64,000 nucleotides of DNA from Meira nashicola (GCA_001600355.1 BCJU01000003.1:1926519-1990518), one strand, 5' to 3'; counted from the first letter of the stretch, positions 9,448 through 18,813 are shown. Notes: generated by a model not told the origin, from the sequence alone. Program-made: numbers and translations.

Positions 9448-10563
9448 ATGACAGCACCAGCATATCGAAGGAGAAACAGAATTTTATGCCTACATGGACC
9501 AACTCAATCGGCAGCCTCATTTCGAGCGGCACTGAAACCGATTTGTGATCGAATGGATCGTAATTGGGAATTTCATTTCTTAGATGCACCTTTTATCATT
9601 CAAGATCCAGATTCAACACCTACACAACAAAAAGATGCAAGTATATGGACAGAATCTGCTATCTTGGTAAGTCAAATTTCTGCCATTGATGCAGAGCTAG
9701 AGAACATAAATGATAATCAGCAAAAAGATAACCTTCAAAAGATTCGTAGCCAATCATGGCAAACTATCACCAAAACCAAAGAAGGTCAACTTGTTTGGGA
9801 AGCACATCAAAACGGAGGTGCAGATGCAGTAGAATCTTTAATAAGTAGTAAAGTAGCACAAAGTATGAGCAGAGATTGGATAGTGAAATTACCAAATGCA
9901 CAACAGGTCGTTGGTGTTGATGTTGGATTGAATTTGATTGGCGATTATATGCGTGAACAAGGTACATTTCATGGCGCGATAGGCTTTGATTCTGGTAGTA
10001 CACTTGCCTTACTTATTCAAGCTCTTTTATCACATCCACGTTCTTCTACTCAAGCATTTCCTACCTTTTTTGCTCAACTACCTAAAGGAATGTCAAGAAT
10101 GCCACGAATGGGAGGATGGGAAGAAGAGCCACCTGCACCTGACGATAGCAGATTAGGATCAGAAAATTTAACAAAGGATTATGTTCCGGCTCAAAAACCA
10201 TTCGAAGCAATTATTGCATATCACCCTGACGAAGAGATATTGGGTCAGAGAGCGACAAATTGGCTCGTCACAAAGCAGCCTATCCTCAAGATTAACACAG
10301 CTACGTCTACCGAATCCTTCATCAATCATAGCCTCGCAATTCAACATCCCAGCAAACGCAACTCCTATGCCCAACAATTAGAGCAGAACGTCGTATACGA
10401 TCAAGACACTTATGTCTTCGACAAGGATATGACAATCCACCTGACCGAATTCCTAGTATCAGCAATAGAAAGCGGACAAGGCGATCAATCTGCCAGAAAG
10501 AGAATCACTGAGTCTTTAGGCATTCCCTCCTCTAAATTGTCCAGTCCAGCCTCAAAGCTCTGA
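9448..10563 (+). CDS. FSH1-family alpha/beta hydrolase-like protein, altered active site
   Basis: A 371-residue protein with the start of the serine-hydrolase FSH family: RILCLHGPTQSAASFRAAL and FHFLDAPF match the first strands and oxyanion region of Fsh1-type proteins. The nucleophile elbow, normally G-[FL]-S-x-G, reads GFDSGS, so Asp181 sits where the catalytic Ser is expected and a Ser follows it. The late HPGGH block with the catalytic His is not seen; the C-terminal part reads VFDKDMTIHLTEFL. Length exceeds Fsh1 (about 240) because of inserts near residues 70-130 and 210-240. It may be inactive or use a shifted Ser. No targeting signal is apparent. Confidence 0.7.
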   Translation: MTAPAYRRRNRILCLHGPTQSAASFRAALKPICDRMDRNWEFHFLDAPFIIQDPDSTPTQQKDASIWTESAILVSQISAIDAELENINDNQQKDNLQKIRSQSWQTITKTKEGQLVWEAHQNGGADAVESLISSKVAQSMSRDWIVKLPNAQQVVGVDVGLNLIGDYMREQGTFHGAIGFDSGSTLALLIQALLSHPRSSTQAFPTFFAQLPKGMSRMPRMGGWEEEPPAPDDSRLGSENLTKDYVPAQKPFEAIIAYHPDEEILGQRATNWLVTKQPILKINTATSTESFINHSLAIQHPSKRNSYAQQLEQNVVYDQDTYVFDKDMTIHLTEFLVSAIESGQGDQSARKRITESLGIPSSKLSSPASKL

Positions 10564-10774
10564 GTGAGATACCTGTACTATTCTCTCATAGTTGCATTAC
10601 CCTGCAATTTAAGCGATTCTAGAATTCATTCATTTCATCATAATGTCGACAGAATTTGATCCAAGTTCGATCAATTAACTTGCGTCTGCTTGCCAGTTAT
10701 ACAATTGTATTGATTCGCAATTCTGCAATGAAATGTACTTGTGTATTTATGTTTTAATGTTCCCATTTGCAGAA

Positions 10775-11062
10775 TTAATGGCTAGCCTTCTTCAATGCGT
10801 AAGGGTTACGAGGATCCTTGCGAGCTTCATCGGTTGAAACACCAGCATCTTGTAGTCTGTTAACACCGTAAAAGACGATTGCACTTGCGGCAATGAAAGG
10901 AGCCAAAGGTCTCCAGATAGGTGTAGGGTAACTGTTTTGTGAGGAAGCAAAAGTCAAATGTCAATATTTACGCCCGTTCGCAACAATCCTCTACAGCCAG
11001 AAGAGAGGCAGGTCCGATTGCCTATTCGATGATTGAGATACTTACGCACGGAATCCGAACAT
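10775..11062 (-). CDS. ATP18: ATP synthase subunit j (Atp18), two exons
   Basis: A 57-residue protein of the mitochondrial F1Fo-ATP synthase membrane sector, assembled from exon 1 at 11062-11046 (17 nt, encoding MFGFR plus two bases) and exon 2 at 10931-10775. The intron (11045-10932, 114 nt) starts GTAAGT and ends CAG. The family pattern is clear: YPTPIWRPLAPF, then one membrane helix (AASAIVFYGVN) and the conserved DPRNPYA near the C-terminus. Without the first exon the frame begins at a Met inside the intron, so the 17-nt exon decides the true start. The preceding bases AAG give good start context. Confidence 0.88.
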
Positions 11063-11447
11063 CTTGACAAATGTGTTTGTTAAAGTAGTTTGGTGATGGG
11101 AAGGAAATGAGAAAATGCTAATGACATTTGCCTGTTTGTATCTTCTTGTGTGAGAGAAGTCGGGCGTAAAGTTTAGAGGATTATTAGCCCTCGTGCGCGC
11201 GCGCGAAAATACAGGTTGTGCACTCGAACGCACACACAGTAATCTGGCTGGCGCCGACTGTATCCGAGAATACAAGCTTGTAGTGCGAGTTGTATTGCCA
11301 GAAAGTGTATTCAATTTTGACAAGATTGTATTACATCTCAGATCTTCTCGTCCGTGCGTTACAAGCAGGTCTTCAATCGAAACATAATCCTCATCCTTTA
11401 AAGAATCTATCACCATCAAGGAAAAGATACAACGCAACCCCTCAACG
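11063..11447. promoter_or_regulatory. Divergent promoter region between ATP18 and the Asterix-like gene
   Basis: A 385-bp spacer between two divergent starts. It holds a GCGCGCGCG run near 11199. Small frames on either strand here are not supported by any feature. No specific regulator site is recognised. Confidence 0.45.
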
Positions 11448-11834
11448 ATGTCAAATCATTATCGTCGAATTGATACAACCGATCCACGTCGTCATGATCG
11501 CATTCAACCATTACAATTTCCCGATCCATGGCTAGATGATTCGGCAGATTTGTATGGATTTTTATTATCCTCTGCAACGATGATGAGTGGTGCTGCAATG
11601 ATTACAAGATTACCTACTTTATCATTTGCAGGTTTATTATTCGCACTTGCAAATAATGCACATGATAAACCACATCAAGCAAAAAAAGAATCCGCTCAAA
11701 ATGCAACAGGTGGTCCAATCATGGGTCTTATTTTTGCCTCACTCAGTATCGTCTTACTCATCTTTCAAAAATTGCTTGGCGTTGGTGCACCTGGTCAACC
11801 TTTAGGAGTACCATTAGGATCCGCAAAACCCTGA
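11448..11834 (+). CDS. Asterix/PAT10-like ER membrane protein (UPF0139 family)
   Basis: A 128-residue membrane protein resembling Asterix (WDR83OS), a subunit of the PAT complex that helps insert multi-pass proteins at the ER. The N-terminus has the family's DPRR motif, followed by a Pro/Asp segment (PDPWLDDSADLY). Then come hydrophobic stretches at about residues 36-52, 57-70 and 93-112, with a conserved Asn in the short loop (ANNAHD). The short Gly/Pro tail fits the family. The ATG at 11448 sits 11 residues before DPRR, which matches known starts. The match rests on pattern only. Confidence 0.7.
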   Translation: MSNHYRRIDTTDPRRHDRIQPLQFPDPWLDDSADLYGFLLSSATMMSGAAMITRLPTLSFAGLLFALANNAHDKPHQAKKESAQNATGGPIMGLIFASLSIVLLIFQKLLGVGAPGQPLGVPLGSAKP

Positions 11835-12207
11835 TAAGGTCAAATGGAGCGAATAGCTCTCGTTTTATCGATTGCAAGAGGCATTTCTCACACATTGTGC
11901 CTTTCGTGATTTTTCACTCACTGTACTATACTCACACTGCACTAAATGTACATCACATCCAGATGTATCATTCTACAAACGAAGAACGTATGACACATTT
12001 TGACAAATTTCTGAGCTGCCTCCTTGAGTTTAAATACAGACTTGACTAGCAATTACACAAAACCTCATACAGTCATGATTGAGTCATCATACTGACGCAC
12101 GCGTTGGGTATGTATAGCTTATTTTTTTTCTTTAAAAGCGCGAAGAAATGACAAAAGTCAACTTTCTTCTTGCATACATTCACCTTCTCTATACTAGACT
12201 TTTGAAG
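11835..12207. other. Intergenic region, no gene seen
   Basis: A 373-bp spacer upstream of phosphoserine aminotransferase, with a T-rich tract at 12121-12132 typical of fungal promoters. An in-frame ATG at 12148 lies inside it and could give a longer protein. Confidence 0.5.
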
Positions 12208-13488
12208 ATGGCACCTCAGACCACATTGGACATCAGCAAGAGAGATCAGACTGTCAATCTTGGCGCTGGTCCTTCAGCTTTACCGACTGATGTGCTTTTA
12301 GAAGCGGCACAAGGAATTCTCGATTTCGGTGAAACTGGAATGGGATTGATAGAATTGTCTCATCGTTCAGGAACATTCAAAAAAGTGATCGAGAAAGCAG
12401 AATCAGATTTACGTTCTTTGCTTGATATACCAGAAGATTACTGTGTCTTATTCCAACAAGGCGGTGGAACTGAACAATTCTCAGCAACTGCTCTTAACCT
12501 TTTGGCACATCATGCAATCGCAAACCCTGACTATGTTTCAAAGCATAATGGAGCAACACCACCATGCGATTATGTGGTAACTGGTAGCTGGACAGCGAAA
12601 GCAATCAAAGAAGCAAAGCGATTAGGAATTAATGCAAAGCTAGCTGTCGATGCTAGACAACACAATGATGGTAAATTCGGTGTGATTCCACCAGTCTCTC
12701 AATGGACTTTAAGTGATGCCAAAGCAGATCAACCAGCAATGTTGTATTATTGCGATAATGAAACAGTAGACGGAGTAGAATTCCCTTCACCAGGATTTCC
12801 AATTCAAGATCTTCCGGAAGAATATCGTAAAAATGTTCCAATCGTTGCCGATTGTTCAAGTAATATTTTGAGTAGACCGATCGATGTTCGTGCACATTCG
12901 ATCATCTTCTTTGGAGCACAAAAGAATGTTGGACCTTCAGGTGTGACTGTAGTGATTGCAAAGCGATCGTTATTTAATGTTGATCCTGATCAAGGCGTTC
13001 CAAACGGTGGACCAAGAATACCATGCACTTTAGCATACAAGAATGCGATCGATAATGGAAGCTTATACAATACACCACCAATGTTTAGCATTTATACATC
13101 TGGATTGGTATTTGCTGATTTGCTTAATAATAAAGGAGGTGTAAAAGGTGCAACAGAACGTGCAAAAGCAAAGAGTGAAGCAGTTTACAAGGTAATTGAT
13201 GAAAGCAAAGGAATCTTTAAACCTACCGTTAAGCAAGCAACTGCACGTAGTCGAATGAATGTGACCTTTAGAATTTGTCAAGCAGGTAAAGATGAACCTG
13301 ATTCTAGTTTAGAGGATGAATTTGTTAAAAGATGTTCTGCAAAAGGTATCGAACAAGTGAAAGGACATCGAAGCGTTGGAGGAATTCGAACGAGTTTATA
13401 CAATGCTGTTTCTGTCGAACAAACTCAATTGCTCGTAAGTGTAATGGAAGATTTTGCACAACAGATACGTCAAGGAAAGAAGGATTAA
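12208..13488 (+). CDS. SER1: Phosphoserine aminotransferase
   Basis: A PLP enzyme converting 3-phosphohydroxypyruvate and glutamate to phosphoserine and 2-oxoglutarate in serine synthesis; cytosolic in fungi. From the ATG at 12208 it is 426 residues, slightly longer than the usual 360-400. The start NLGAGPSALP is the family hallmark. The cofactor Lys is Lys239 in FGAQKNVGPSG. The C-terminal SVGGIRTSLYNA block with the phosphate-binding Arg is intact. An in-frame ATG 60 nt upstream would add 20 hydrophobic residues; I prefer 12208 because family members begin close to the NLGAGPS motif. No intron. Confidence 0.95.
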   Translation: MAPQTTLDISKRDQTVNLGAGPSALPTDVLLEAAQGILDFGETGMGLIELSHRSGTFKKVIEKAESDLRSLLDIPEDYCVLFQQGGGTEQFSATALNLLAHHAIANPDYVSKHNGATPPCDYVVTGSWTAKAIKEAKRLGINAKLAVDARQHNDGKFGVIPPVSQWTLSDAKADQPAMLYYCDNETVDGVEFPSPGFPIQDLPEEYRKNVPIVADCSSNILSRPIDVRAHSIIFFGAQKNVGPSGVTVVIAKRSLFNVDPDQGVPNGGPRIPCTLAYKNAIDNGSLYNTPPMFSIYTSGLVFADLLNNKGGVKGATERAKAKSEAVYKVIDESKGIFKPTVKQATARSRMNVTFRICQAGKDEPDSSLEDEFVKRCSAKGIEQVKGHRSVGGIRTSLYNAVSVEQTQLLVSVMEDFAQQIRQGKKD

Positions 13489-13828
13489 TTGATTGTATAC
13501 TTAACGTACATACGAATAGAAATATAATATAGAAGCTTTTGTTTTTTTCCCGGCCGTAATGTTCATGATTGCCTACCGCTCTCCCTTCTTCGGAATCGTT
13601 TCCGCTTCTTCCGTCGTGCGAGAAAAAAAAAAGATCAACAAAGTTATACGCGCTGCGCTGTGGTTGGTTGTCTGACTGTGTGCAATAGTACCCTTGCGCC
13701 GATCGGGTTGTTAAGCCCGACTAACCGGATACCCTGCTCTATATGCGGGGTTGAGGGGAGATTCTGCCTTTTATAAAGAGTCAGATTCTTCTTTTTTTCT
13801 TTTTATACCACCCACATCAAACTTCACG
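13489..13828. promoter_or_regulatory. Spacer upstream of the thiolase gene with a short inverted repeat
   Basis: A 340-bp region between two + genes. About 125 bp before the thiolase ATG is TCGGG-TTGTTAAG-CCCGA (13704-13721), followed by ACTAACCGG. CGG/CCG half-sites are typical of zinc-cluster regulators, some of which induce peroxisomal genes on fatty acids. I could not fit it to the exact oleate-response consensus. Confidence 0.3.
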
Positions 13829-15088
13829 ATGGCAACACAACGAATCGGACAAATTGCTCAACATTTAGATCCTCGTACTTGGAGTGGTAAAGGATTAGGA
13901 TCTCATTTGATCAAGAATGAAGATGATGTTGTTATAATTGCATCTGGAAGAACTGCATTTTGCAAAGCAAAGAAAGGACATTTAAAAGATACACCTTTTG
14001 ATGTTTTAGTAATGGAATGTTTGAAAGGATTATTACAAAAAGCATCAATCGATCCAAGTTTAATTGAAGAAGTTGTTGTGGGAAATGTTCGTAATCCAGG
14101 TGCACCTTATGCGGTTCGTGCAGCATGTTTAGCAGCTGGAATTGCTGAATCAACTCCTTCATTAATTGTTAATCGATTTTGTAGTTCAGGTTTAATGGCG
14201 ATTAGAAGTGTTGCAAATCAAATTCAAGCTGGAGAGATTGATTGTGGTTTAGCAATGGGATGTGAAAGTATGACTTTCGTTGATGCTGCTCCTACTGGAT
14301 TTTCACCTGAAGTTGAAGATGCAATTCAATCAGCAAAAGATTGTAAAATGCCAATGGGTTGGACATCTGAAAACGTTGCAGGAGACTTTAATATCTCACG
14401 TGAAAAGATGGATTCATTCGCTGCAAGATCACATCAACGTGCTCATCAAGCTCAATCTTTGGGTAAGTTTGATGCAGAAATTATGCCAATCACAACTCCA
14501 GTAAAACTTCCAGATGGAAGTACAACATATACAACCATAAGTCAAGATGATGGTATTCGTTCAAATTCAACTATTGAAGGTTTAGGAAAGATTAAATCTG
14601 CATTTCCACAATGGTCACCTTCGCAAACAACAGGAGGAAATGCAAGTCAAATAACAGATGGAGCAGCAGGTGTAGTTTTAATGAGAAGAAGTTTAGCACG
14701 TAAACTAGGTAAACGTATTTTAGGTAAATATGTTTCAACTGCTGTAGTCGGATTACCACCAAGAATTATGGGTATCGGTCCTGCAATAGCAATTCCAAAA
14801 TTACTCGATCAAACTGGATTAAAGATTGAAGATGTTGATTTAGTGGAAATTAATGAAGCTTTTGCAAGTATGGCAGTTTATTGTGAAGAAAAGTTAGGAT
14901 TAGATCCTTCTAAATTTAACGTGAATGGAGGAGCGATTGCTTTAGGTCATCCTTTAGGTGCAACAGGTGCTCGTTTAGTAGTTACTTCTCTTGCCGAATT
15001 AGAAAGAAGGAATCAAAGAGTTGCCGTAGTTTCTATGTGTATCGGAACAGGGATGGGAGCTGCTGGACTTCTTATTCGGGAGGATTAA
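13829..15088 (+). CDS. POT1: Peroxisomal 3-ketoacyl-CoA thiolase with PTS2 signal
   Basis: Last enzyme of peroxisomal beta-oxidation, cleaving 3-ketoacyl-CoA to acetyl-CoA and a shortened acyl-CoA. It is 419 residues from the ATG at 13829. That start places a perfect PTS2 (R-I-x5-H-L: Arg5 to Leu13, RIGQIAQHL) at the very N-terminus, which supports it over the longer open frame. Active residues are visible: Cys118 in NRFCSSG, His374 in GHPLGATGAR and Cys404 in SMCIGTGMG. Together with the acyl-CoA oxidase at the right edge, it shows a peroxisomal fatty-acid pathway. Confidence 0.95.
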   Translation: MATQRIGQIAQHLDPRTWSGKGLGSHLIKNEDDVVIIASGRTAFCKAKKGHLKDTPFDVLVMECLKGLLQKASIDPSLIEEVVVGNVRNPGAPYAVRAACLAAGIAESTPSLIVNRFCSSGLMAIRSVANQIQAGEIDCGLAMGCESMTFVDAAPTGFSPEVEDAIQSAKDCKMPMGWTSENVAGDFNISREKMDSFAARSHQRAHQAQSLGKFDAEIMPITTPVKLPDGSTTYTTISQDDGIRSNSTIEGLGKIKSAFPQWSPSQTTGGNASQITDGAAGVVLMRRSLARKLGKRILGKYVSTAVVGLPPRIMGIGPAIAIPKLLDQTGLKIEDVDLVEINEAFASMAVYCEEKLGLDPSKFNVNGGAIALGHPLGATGARLVVTSLAELERRNQRVAVVSMCIGTGMGAAGLLIRED

Positions 15089-15168
15089 TTGATTGATAGG
15101 CTTTTTCTTACTTGTATATTTCCATCAAAATTAATCAATGATATATCGTGAAAGGTATACATATGTTA

Positions 15169-15174
15169 CGGGGC
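15169..15174 (+). promoter_or_regulatory. CGGGGC promoter element of array gene 1
   Basis: Exact CGGGGC, 94 nt before the ATG at 15269, same strand. Part of the recurrent element found 70-110 nt before most genes of the secreted family. Confidence 0.6.
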
Positions 15175-15268
15175 TGCCATTACTCAATTACACAAACATG
15201 ATATCAACTCAAATGTATACTAATCTCTTTATTTTTGTTTCTCCTTGTTAAAGATTATCAAGGCAACG

Positions 15269-15886
15269 ATGATCTTTTTTAATTTGTTCATCATATTTTT
15301 GGTCCTATCAATCACTTCCGTATCAATGATGGATAGCTCTTCCGATTCTGATGATTTTGATTGGACAAAATTCTTAGTTGATGATCTTTTTGATAGCCAT
15401 AATCATTTAATCATGTCAAACTTTCTTGGCATAGATCATACGGAAGCAAATAAACCAATTGAGAAAGGACATAAGCTGGTTAAAACAGCTAAAAGCAATA
15501 AAAAACCCAAAGAATTGACAAAAGAAGAGCAAGAAAGGAGAAAAATTGCCGGACGAATACGATCAAAACGTCATCGAGATCTTCAAAAAATAAGAATAAT
15601 GGAAGGAAAAGAAGAGAAGAAACAGCCTAAGCCAAGAAAGAAAATTTCAAAAGAACAAGCAAGAATATATAAAAGTGCATATTATTCACGTACAAAAGCA
15701 AAGATTGGATTTATACAACCTGATCAAGCTAGAATGCATAATCTGCGTATTTTAGAAAGTCAAGGTAAACTTTCAAAAGAACAAGAAACGACTCTTTTTG
15801 AACATAGAATGAATAACTCTTTACGTACAAAAAAATGGAGAGAAAAGAAAAAGTTAGAGCAAGAACAGCAGACATCAAATATATAG
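15269..15886 (+). CDS. Array gene 1: small secreted basic protein (DFDW family)
   Basis: First of 16 paralogues; 205 residues; no known family recognised. An N-terminal hydrophobic signal (residues 1-20, FFNLFIIFLVLSITSV) is followed by an acidic Ser stretch and DFDWTKFL (residues 29-36). The C-terminal half is Lys/Arg/Gln-rich and carries the family block: SRTKAKIGF, then ARMHNLRILESQGKLSKEQ, then a basic tail (KKWREKKK). The central 95-130 region is especially basic and could act as a nuclear localisation signal once inside a host cell (inference). The ATG at 15269 is chosen because it begins the signal peptide and sits at the standard distance from the CGGGGC element; the frame is open slightly further upstream without ATG. 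Confidence 0.8.
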   Translation: MIFFNLFIIFLVLSITSVSMMDSSSDSDDFDWTKFLVDDLFDSHNHLIMSNFLGIDHTEANKPIEKGHKLVKTAKSNKKPKELTKEEQERRKIAGRIRSKRHRDLQKIRIMEGKEEKKQPKPRKKISKEQARIYKSAYYSRTKAKIGFIQPDQARMHNLRILESQGKLSKEQETTLFEHRMNNSLRTKKWREKKKLEQEQQTSNI

Positions 15887-15954
15887 TACTGTGCAACTTG
15901 TAACCGAAGTGTGGCTGGAACTTGGCACTTAACTCACTGATATATAATGTGGAA

Positions 15955-15961
15955 CGGGGGC
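15955..15961 (+). promoter_or_regulatory. CGGGGGC promoter element of array gene 2
   Basis: Variant with one extra G, 80 nt before the ATG at 16042, same strand. Confidence 0.5.
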
Positions 15962-16041
15962 GTGAGCTTTATTGGGTGAAAAACTTTTAAACACAATTCA
16001 AAACCTCTATCCGACTTTTTGTACTTTCTACCAACACGAAC

Positions 16042-16598
16042 ATGAGGATGTTACTCTTTTATTTCCAGATCATAGTAGCTATCTGGCTATTTTTACTCAC
16101 ATTCATCTTATGTCAGACTATAGGTGACTCACCCACCAATTCACAATCTACCAAGGATTTCGACTGGAGAGCTTTCTTAGATATTTCTCCCGCTAGGTCC
16201 ATAAACGATAAAAGTAGAACACCAAGTCCCGAAAAAGAAATTTCAACCAAATCTCCGCAAAAAGAGATAAATAATCCTTCTGAAAGTTTGAGAGTTGACC
16301 ATAAACGAACAAAAACTATCTTACACAATGCAATGCCAGAAGTAGATAAAAATATATCTTCAGATAGCAAAAAGCAAAATAAAGCTCTAGAGAAAAAAAA
16401 AACTATCAACGCTATCGGCTCTATCGAGAAGGTGTAAAGAAACGAACTGGTTATTCAAGTTATTCGGAAGCAAGATTACATCTTTTTCGTATCTTAGAAA
16501 AAAGTGGAAAAGCTACCGATCAACAAAAAGAATTTTTACAAATGCATAGAAGAAGAAAAATTTATCGAGAAGGAAAACTTGGGATAAAAAATGGATAG
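16042..16598 (+). pseudogene. Array gene 2: secreted DFDW-family protein, frameshifted at an A10 run
   Basis: The first frame (16042-16437) gives a signal peptide (residues 1-25), DFDWRAFL (residues 39-46) and a Lys-rich linker, and then stops. The family C-terminal block (KKRTGYSSYSEARLHLF, SGKATDQQ) continues in another frame from about 16410 to the TAG at 16596-16598. The two frames would join if the A run at 16393-16402 had one more A. No GT-AG pair offers an intron that would fix this. It is a recent pseudogene, a sequencing length error in the A run, or expressed by slippage; the conserved C-terminus argues for a recent event or none. Confidence 0.65.
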
Positions 16599-16661
16599 AA
16601 CGAAACAGAAAAGGATGAAACATTTTTGAAAAAGTTTACATGTAAGTTTTGCGTAAATGTT

Positions 16662-16667
16662 CGGGGC
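16662..16667 (+). promoter_or_regulatory. CGGGGC promoter element of array gene 3
   Basis: Exact CGGGGC, 73 nt before the ATG at 16741, same strand. Confidence 0.6.
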
Positions 16668-16740
16668 GTCCGTTTCACATTTGATCAGGTCATCAGTACT
16701 TCCATCAAGATTTTATTAAAGCACTTTAGAAACTACGATC

Positions 16741-17343
16741 ATGCTGCTTTTATCATCTCTACTTTTTTGTTTTGCAATTCGTATTTTCGCGGGAAATCCA
16801 TCCTCACCAAACTCTTTTAATTCTCCTGATTTTGATTGGACTGATTATTTGATTCAAGCTCCAACTAATTCAGTGTTAGGGTCTAGTCCTCATCATTCAC
16901 CTCATCAAACAGAAACAGATGATACTCAAAACCACACCCCTTCTGCTACCATTGACGTACTAAAGAAGTCTAAACCTTTACATCAACCCCAACCGATTGA
17001 TAAAGTGACAAAACAAATTAGAAATAAACAAAGTTGGTTAAAGGAGAAAGAGAAATTTAATTCTGCAACACCAGAAGAAAAAGCTGAAATTTTAGCATCA
17101 AAAAGAGCAAGACAAGCAAGATATACAAAAAGGATAAAAGATAGACTTGGTCATAGTAGTTTATATAACGCTCAATATGCTCATTTAGCACGATTAGAAG
17201 AATCAGGACATGCTAATTTTGAACAATTACAATACCTTCAAAGACAACGTGAAAAGAAAAGGAATCATACTGTTAAGAGCAGACGATTATTCCGTGCTAA
17301 ACTTAAAAACGCAAAGCAAGGCTCGCATGAAACGCAAGAGTAG
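16741..17343 (+). CDS. Array gene 3: small secreted basic protein (DFDW family)
   Basis: 200 residues; function unknown. Signal peptide at residues 1-17 (LLLSSLLFCFAIRIFA), Ser/Asn/Pro-rich stretch, DFDWTDYL (residues 30-37), His/Thr/Pro-rich linker, then the basic part. The block WLKEKEKFNSATPEEKAE precedes the family core (KDRLGHSSLYNAQYA, LEESGHANFEQLQYLQ) and a REKKR tail. The WLKEKxxF...TPEEK stretch is shared with array gene 10, so these two may be close relatives. The ATG at 16741 starts the signal peptide directly. Confidence 0.82.
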   Translation: MLLLSSLLFCFAIRIFAGNPSSPNSFNSPDFDWTDYLIQAPTNSVLGSSPHHSPHQTETDDTQNHTPSATIDVLKKSKPLHQPQPIDKVTKQIRNKQSWLKEKEKFNSATPEEKAEILASKRARQARYTKRIKDRLGHSSLYNAQYAHLARLEESGHANFEQLQYLQRQREKKRNHTVKSRRLFRAKLKNAKQGSHETQE

Positions 17344-17381
17344 GATTTCAGGCTGTGTTGAAAATTGTGTAATCAAATACT

Positions 17382-17387
17382 CGGGGC
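17382..17387 (+). promoter_or_regulatory. CGGGGC promoter element of array gene 4
   Basis: Exact CGGGGC, 110 nt before the ATG at 17498, same strand; the longest spacing in the set. It is followed by CTGAAT, as also seen after the gene 6 element (CTGAAT). Confidence 0.55.
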
Positions 17388-17497
17388 CTGAATGGCTTTC
17401 TCCATCAGTGTTATTTGAGATAAATCATATGAATCAATCAATCTATATTCCTCTTTCCTTCTTATTTCCCTTTTGTAAGCATATTTGATGATCAAAA

Positions 17498-18027
17498 ATG
17501 CAATTTGTCATGATGTTGTTCTTAATTATTTGTATCGTCCATTTATCTTTCGCCGGAGATCACTCTAATCCATCTTCACCGCATTCAGAACCTTTACAAG
17601 ATGATTTTGACTGGATTGATTATTTGATCAAGACATCAGACCCAGTCCAAATGCCTTCTCGACATGATCAACTTGCTCAAGAACAACAAAGTACAAACAA
17701 TACTCTAATCAAATCATCTAAAAGAAGAATATCACAAATGCGATATAAGCAAAAAGTAAAGCAGAAGCAGCACTTAGAACGCCAGAACAAAAACGAATTG
17801 ATCATTTTCACCAAAAAGCTAAAAGATTAAAATATTATAACGAAATGAAACGTAAAACAGGTTATACAACTCCATATAATGCAAATCTTGCAAAAATTCG
17901 TCAATTAGAGAAATTAGGTAAAGCAACTGATGAACAATTGGAAATATTATATAAAGATCGTGAAAAGAAAAGAATTTCAGAAGCAAAAAGAAAAGATAGA
18001 ATACGGCAATCTAAAGATAAAAGCTAA
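17498..18027 (+). pseudogene. Array gene 4: secreted DFDW-family protein, frameshifted at an A5 run
   Basis: The first frame (17498-17830) encodes a signal peptide (residues 1-19), DFDWIDYL (residues 36-43), a linker and RYKQ, then goes out of register. The family C-terminal part (LRTPEQKRIDHF, KRKTGYTTPYNANLAKI, LGKATDEQLEIL, DREKKR) runs in another frame from about 17749 to the TAA at 18025. One extra A in the run at 17751-17755 would join them. A five-base run is too short for a typical homopolymer read error, so a true mutation is more likely here than in genes 2 and 7. Confidence 0.65.
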
Positions 18028-18195
18028 AAACAACTCAAACGGTTCTAAAGGGCTAAAAGATGCTTCACATGGGTATTAAACATACTTTTTTATGGAGGAT
18101 AGGTTGCCTTTGTAGCGCCTTCTAAACAGCCACAACCAACAATATTCTTGGCAATATCATATTTTGACTAGAATGTATATTATAGTTCGAATGAA

Positions 18196-18201
18196 TGGGG
18201 C
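18196..18201 (+). promoter_or_regulatory. TGGGGC promoter element of array gene 5
   Basis: One-base variant (TGGGGCG), 70 nt before the ATG at 18272, same strand. Confidence 0.5.
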
Positions 18202-18271
18202 GATGTCGTATTGCATACTATTCTAGGCATTAAGCTTCTTGTCTTACTATCATCCTCCAAATTTTAAGAAG

Positions 18272-18787
18272 ATGCAATATCTCCTTACATTAATACTGTT
18301 GCTATATTGTTTCGCTATATTATCTCATTCGCAAACACTTGATCGCACTTTAAATACAGAAGATGAATGGAAGATATATCTCAACAGCAGTCCAGAACAC
18401 TCAGAATCGGAAGATAATCCTTTAAAAGAAGTAGATCACGTATCAAATATAGAAATCGATAAGAAAAAAGCTATAAGAAAAGAACGATATAAAAAAGAAA
18501 AAGCAAGATTTGATGCTCTTCCACCTGAACATAAAGAATTTAAACGAGCACGTAAACGCCTTAGACAAAGGTCGTATTGTCAAAAGAATAAAGAAGAATA
18601 TGGATTTCCATCTAAACATGCTGCTTTAATAGATCAAGCTCGTTCATCAAAGAAAGCAGGAAATGCATCTGATAAACAACTTGAAATAATAAAGAAAGCA
18701 AAAGAATATCATCAAAAATATTATCGCAAACAAAAGTCACAAGGTGTCAAGAAATATTTTTCAACTGGAAAGAAGACTGCAAATTAA
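18272..18787 (+). CDS. Array gene 5: small secreted basic protein (diverged DFDW motif)
   Basis: 171 residues; function unknown. Signal peptide at residues 1-21 (YLLTLILLLYCFAIL), then TEDEWKIYL, where the usual DFDW is reduced to DEW (residues 31-33). The basic half holds RYKKEKARFDALPPEHKEFKR, a cluster of Arg/Lys (RARKRLRQR), then EEYGFPSKHAAL and AGNASDKQLEI in place of the core TGYSS and GKxTxEQ patterns. The ATG at 18272 is chosen as the first Met of the hydrophobic signal; the frame is open 33 nt further upstream without ATG. Confidence 0.8.
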   Translation: MQYLLTLILLLYCFAILSHSQTLDRTLNTEDEWKIYLNSSPEHSESEDNPLKEVDHVSNIEIDKKKAIRKERYKKEKARFDALPPEHKEFKRARKRLRQRSYCQKNKEEYGFPSKHAALIDQARSSKKAGNASDKQLEIIKKAKEYHQKYYRKQKSQGVKKYFSTGKKTAN

Positions 18788-18813
18788 TAATGCATATAAC
18801 AAGATGTGTAGAC

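Noticed and set aside
13704..13728. Oleate response element before the thiolase gene
   Set aside because: CGG and CCG half-sites are present, but the fixed internal bases of the element do not match.
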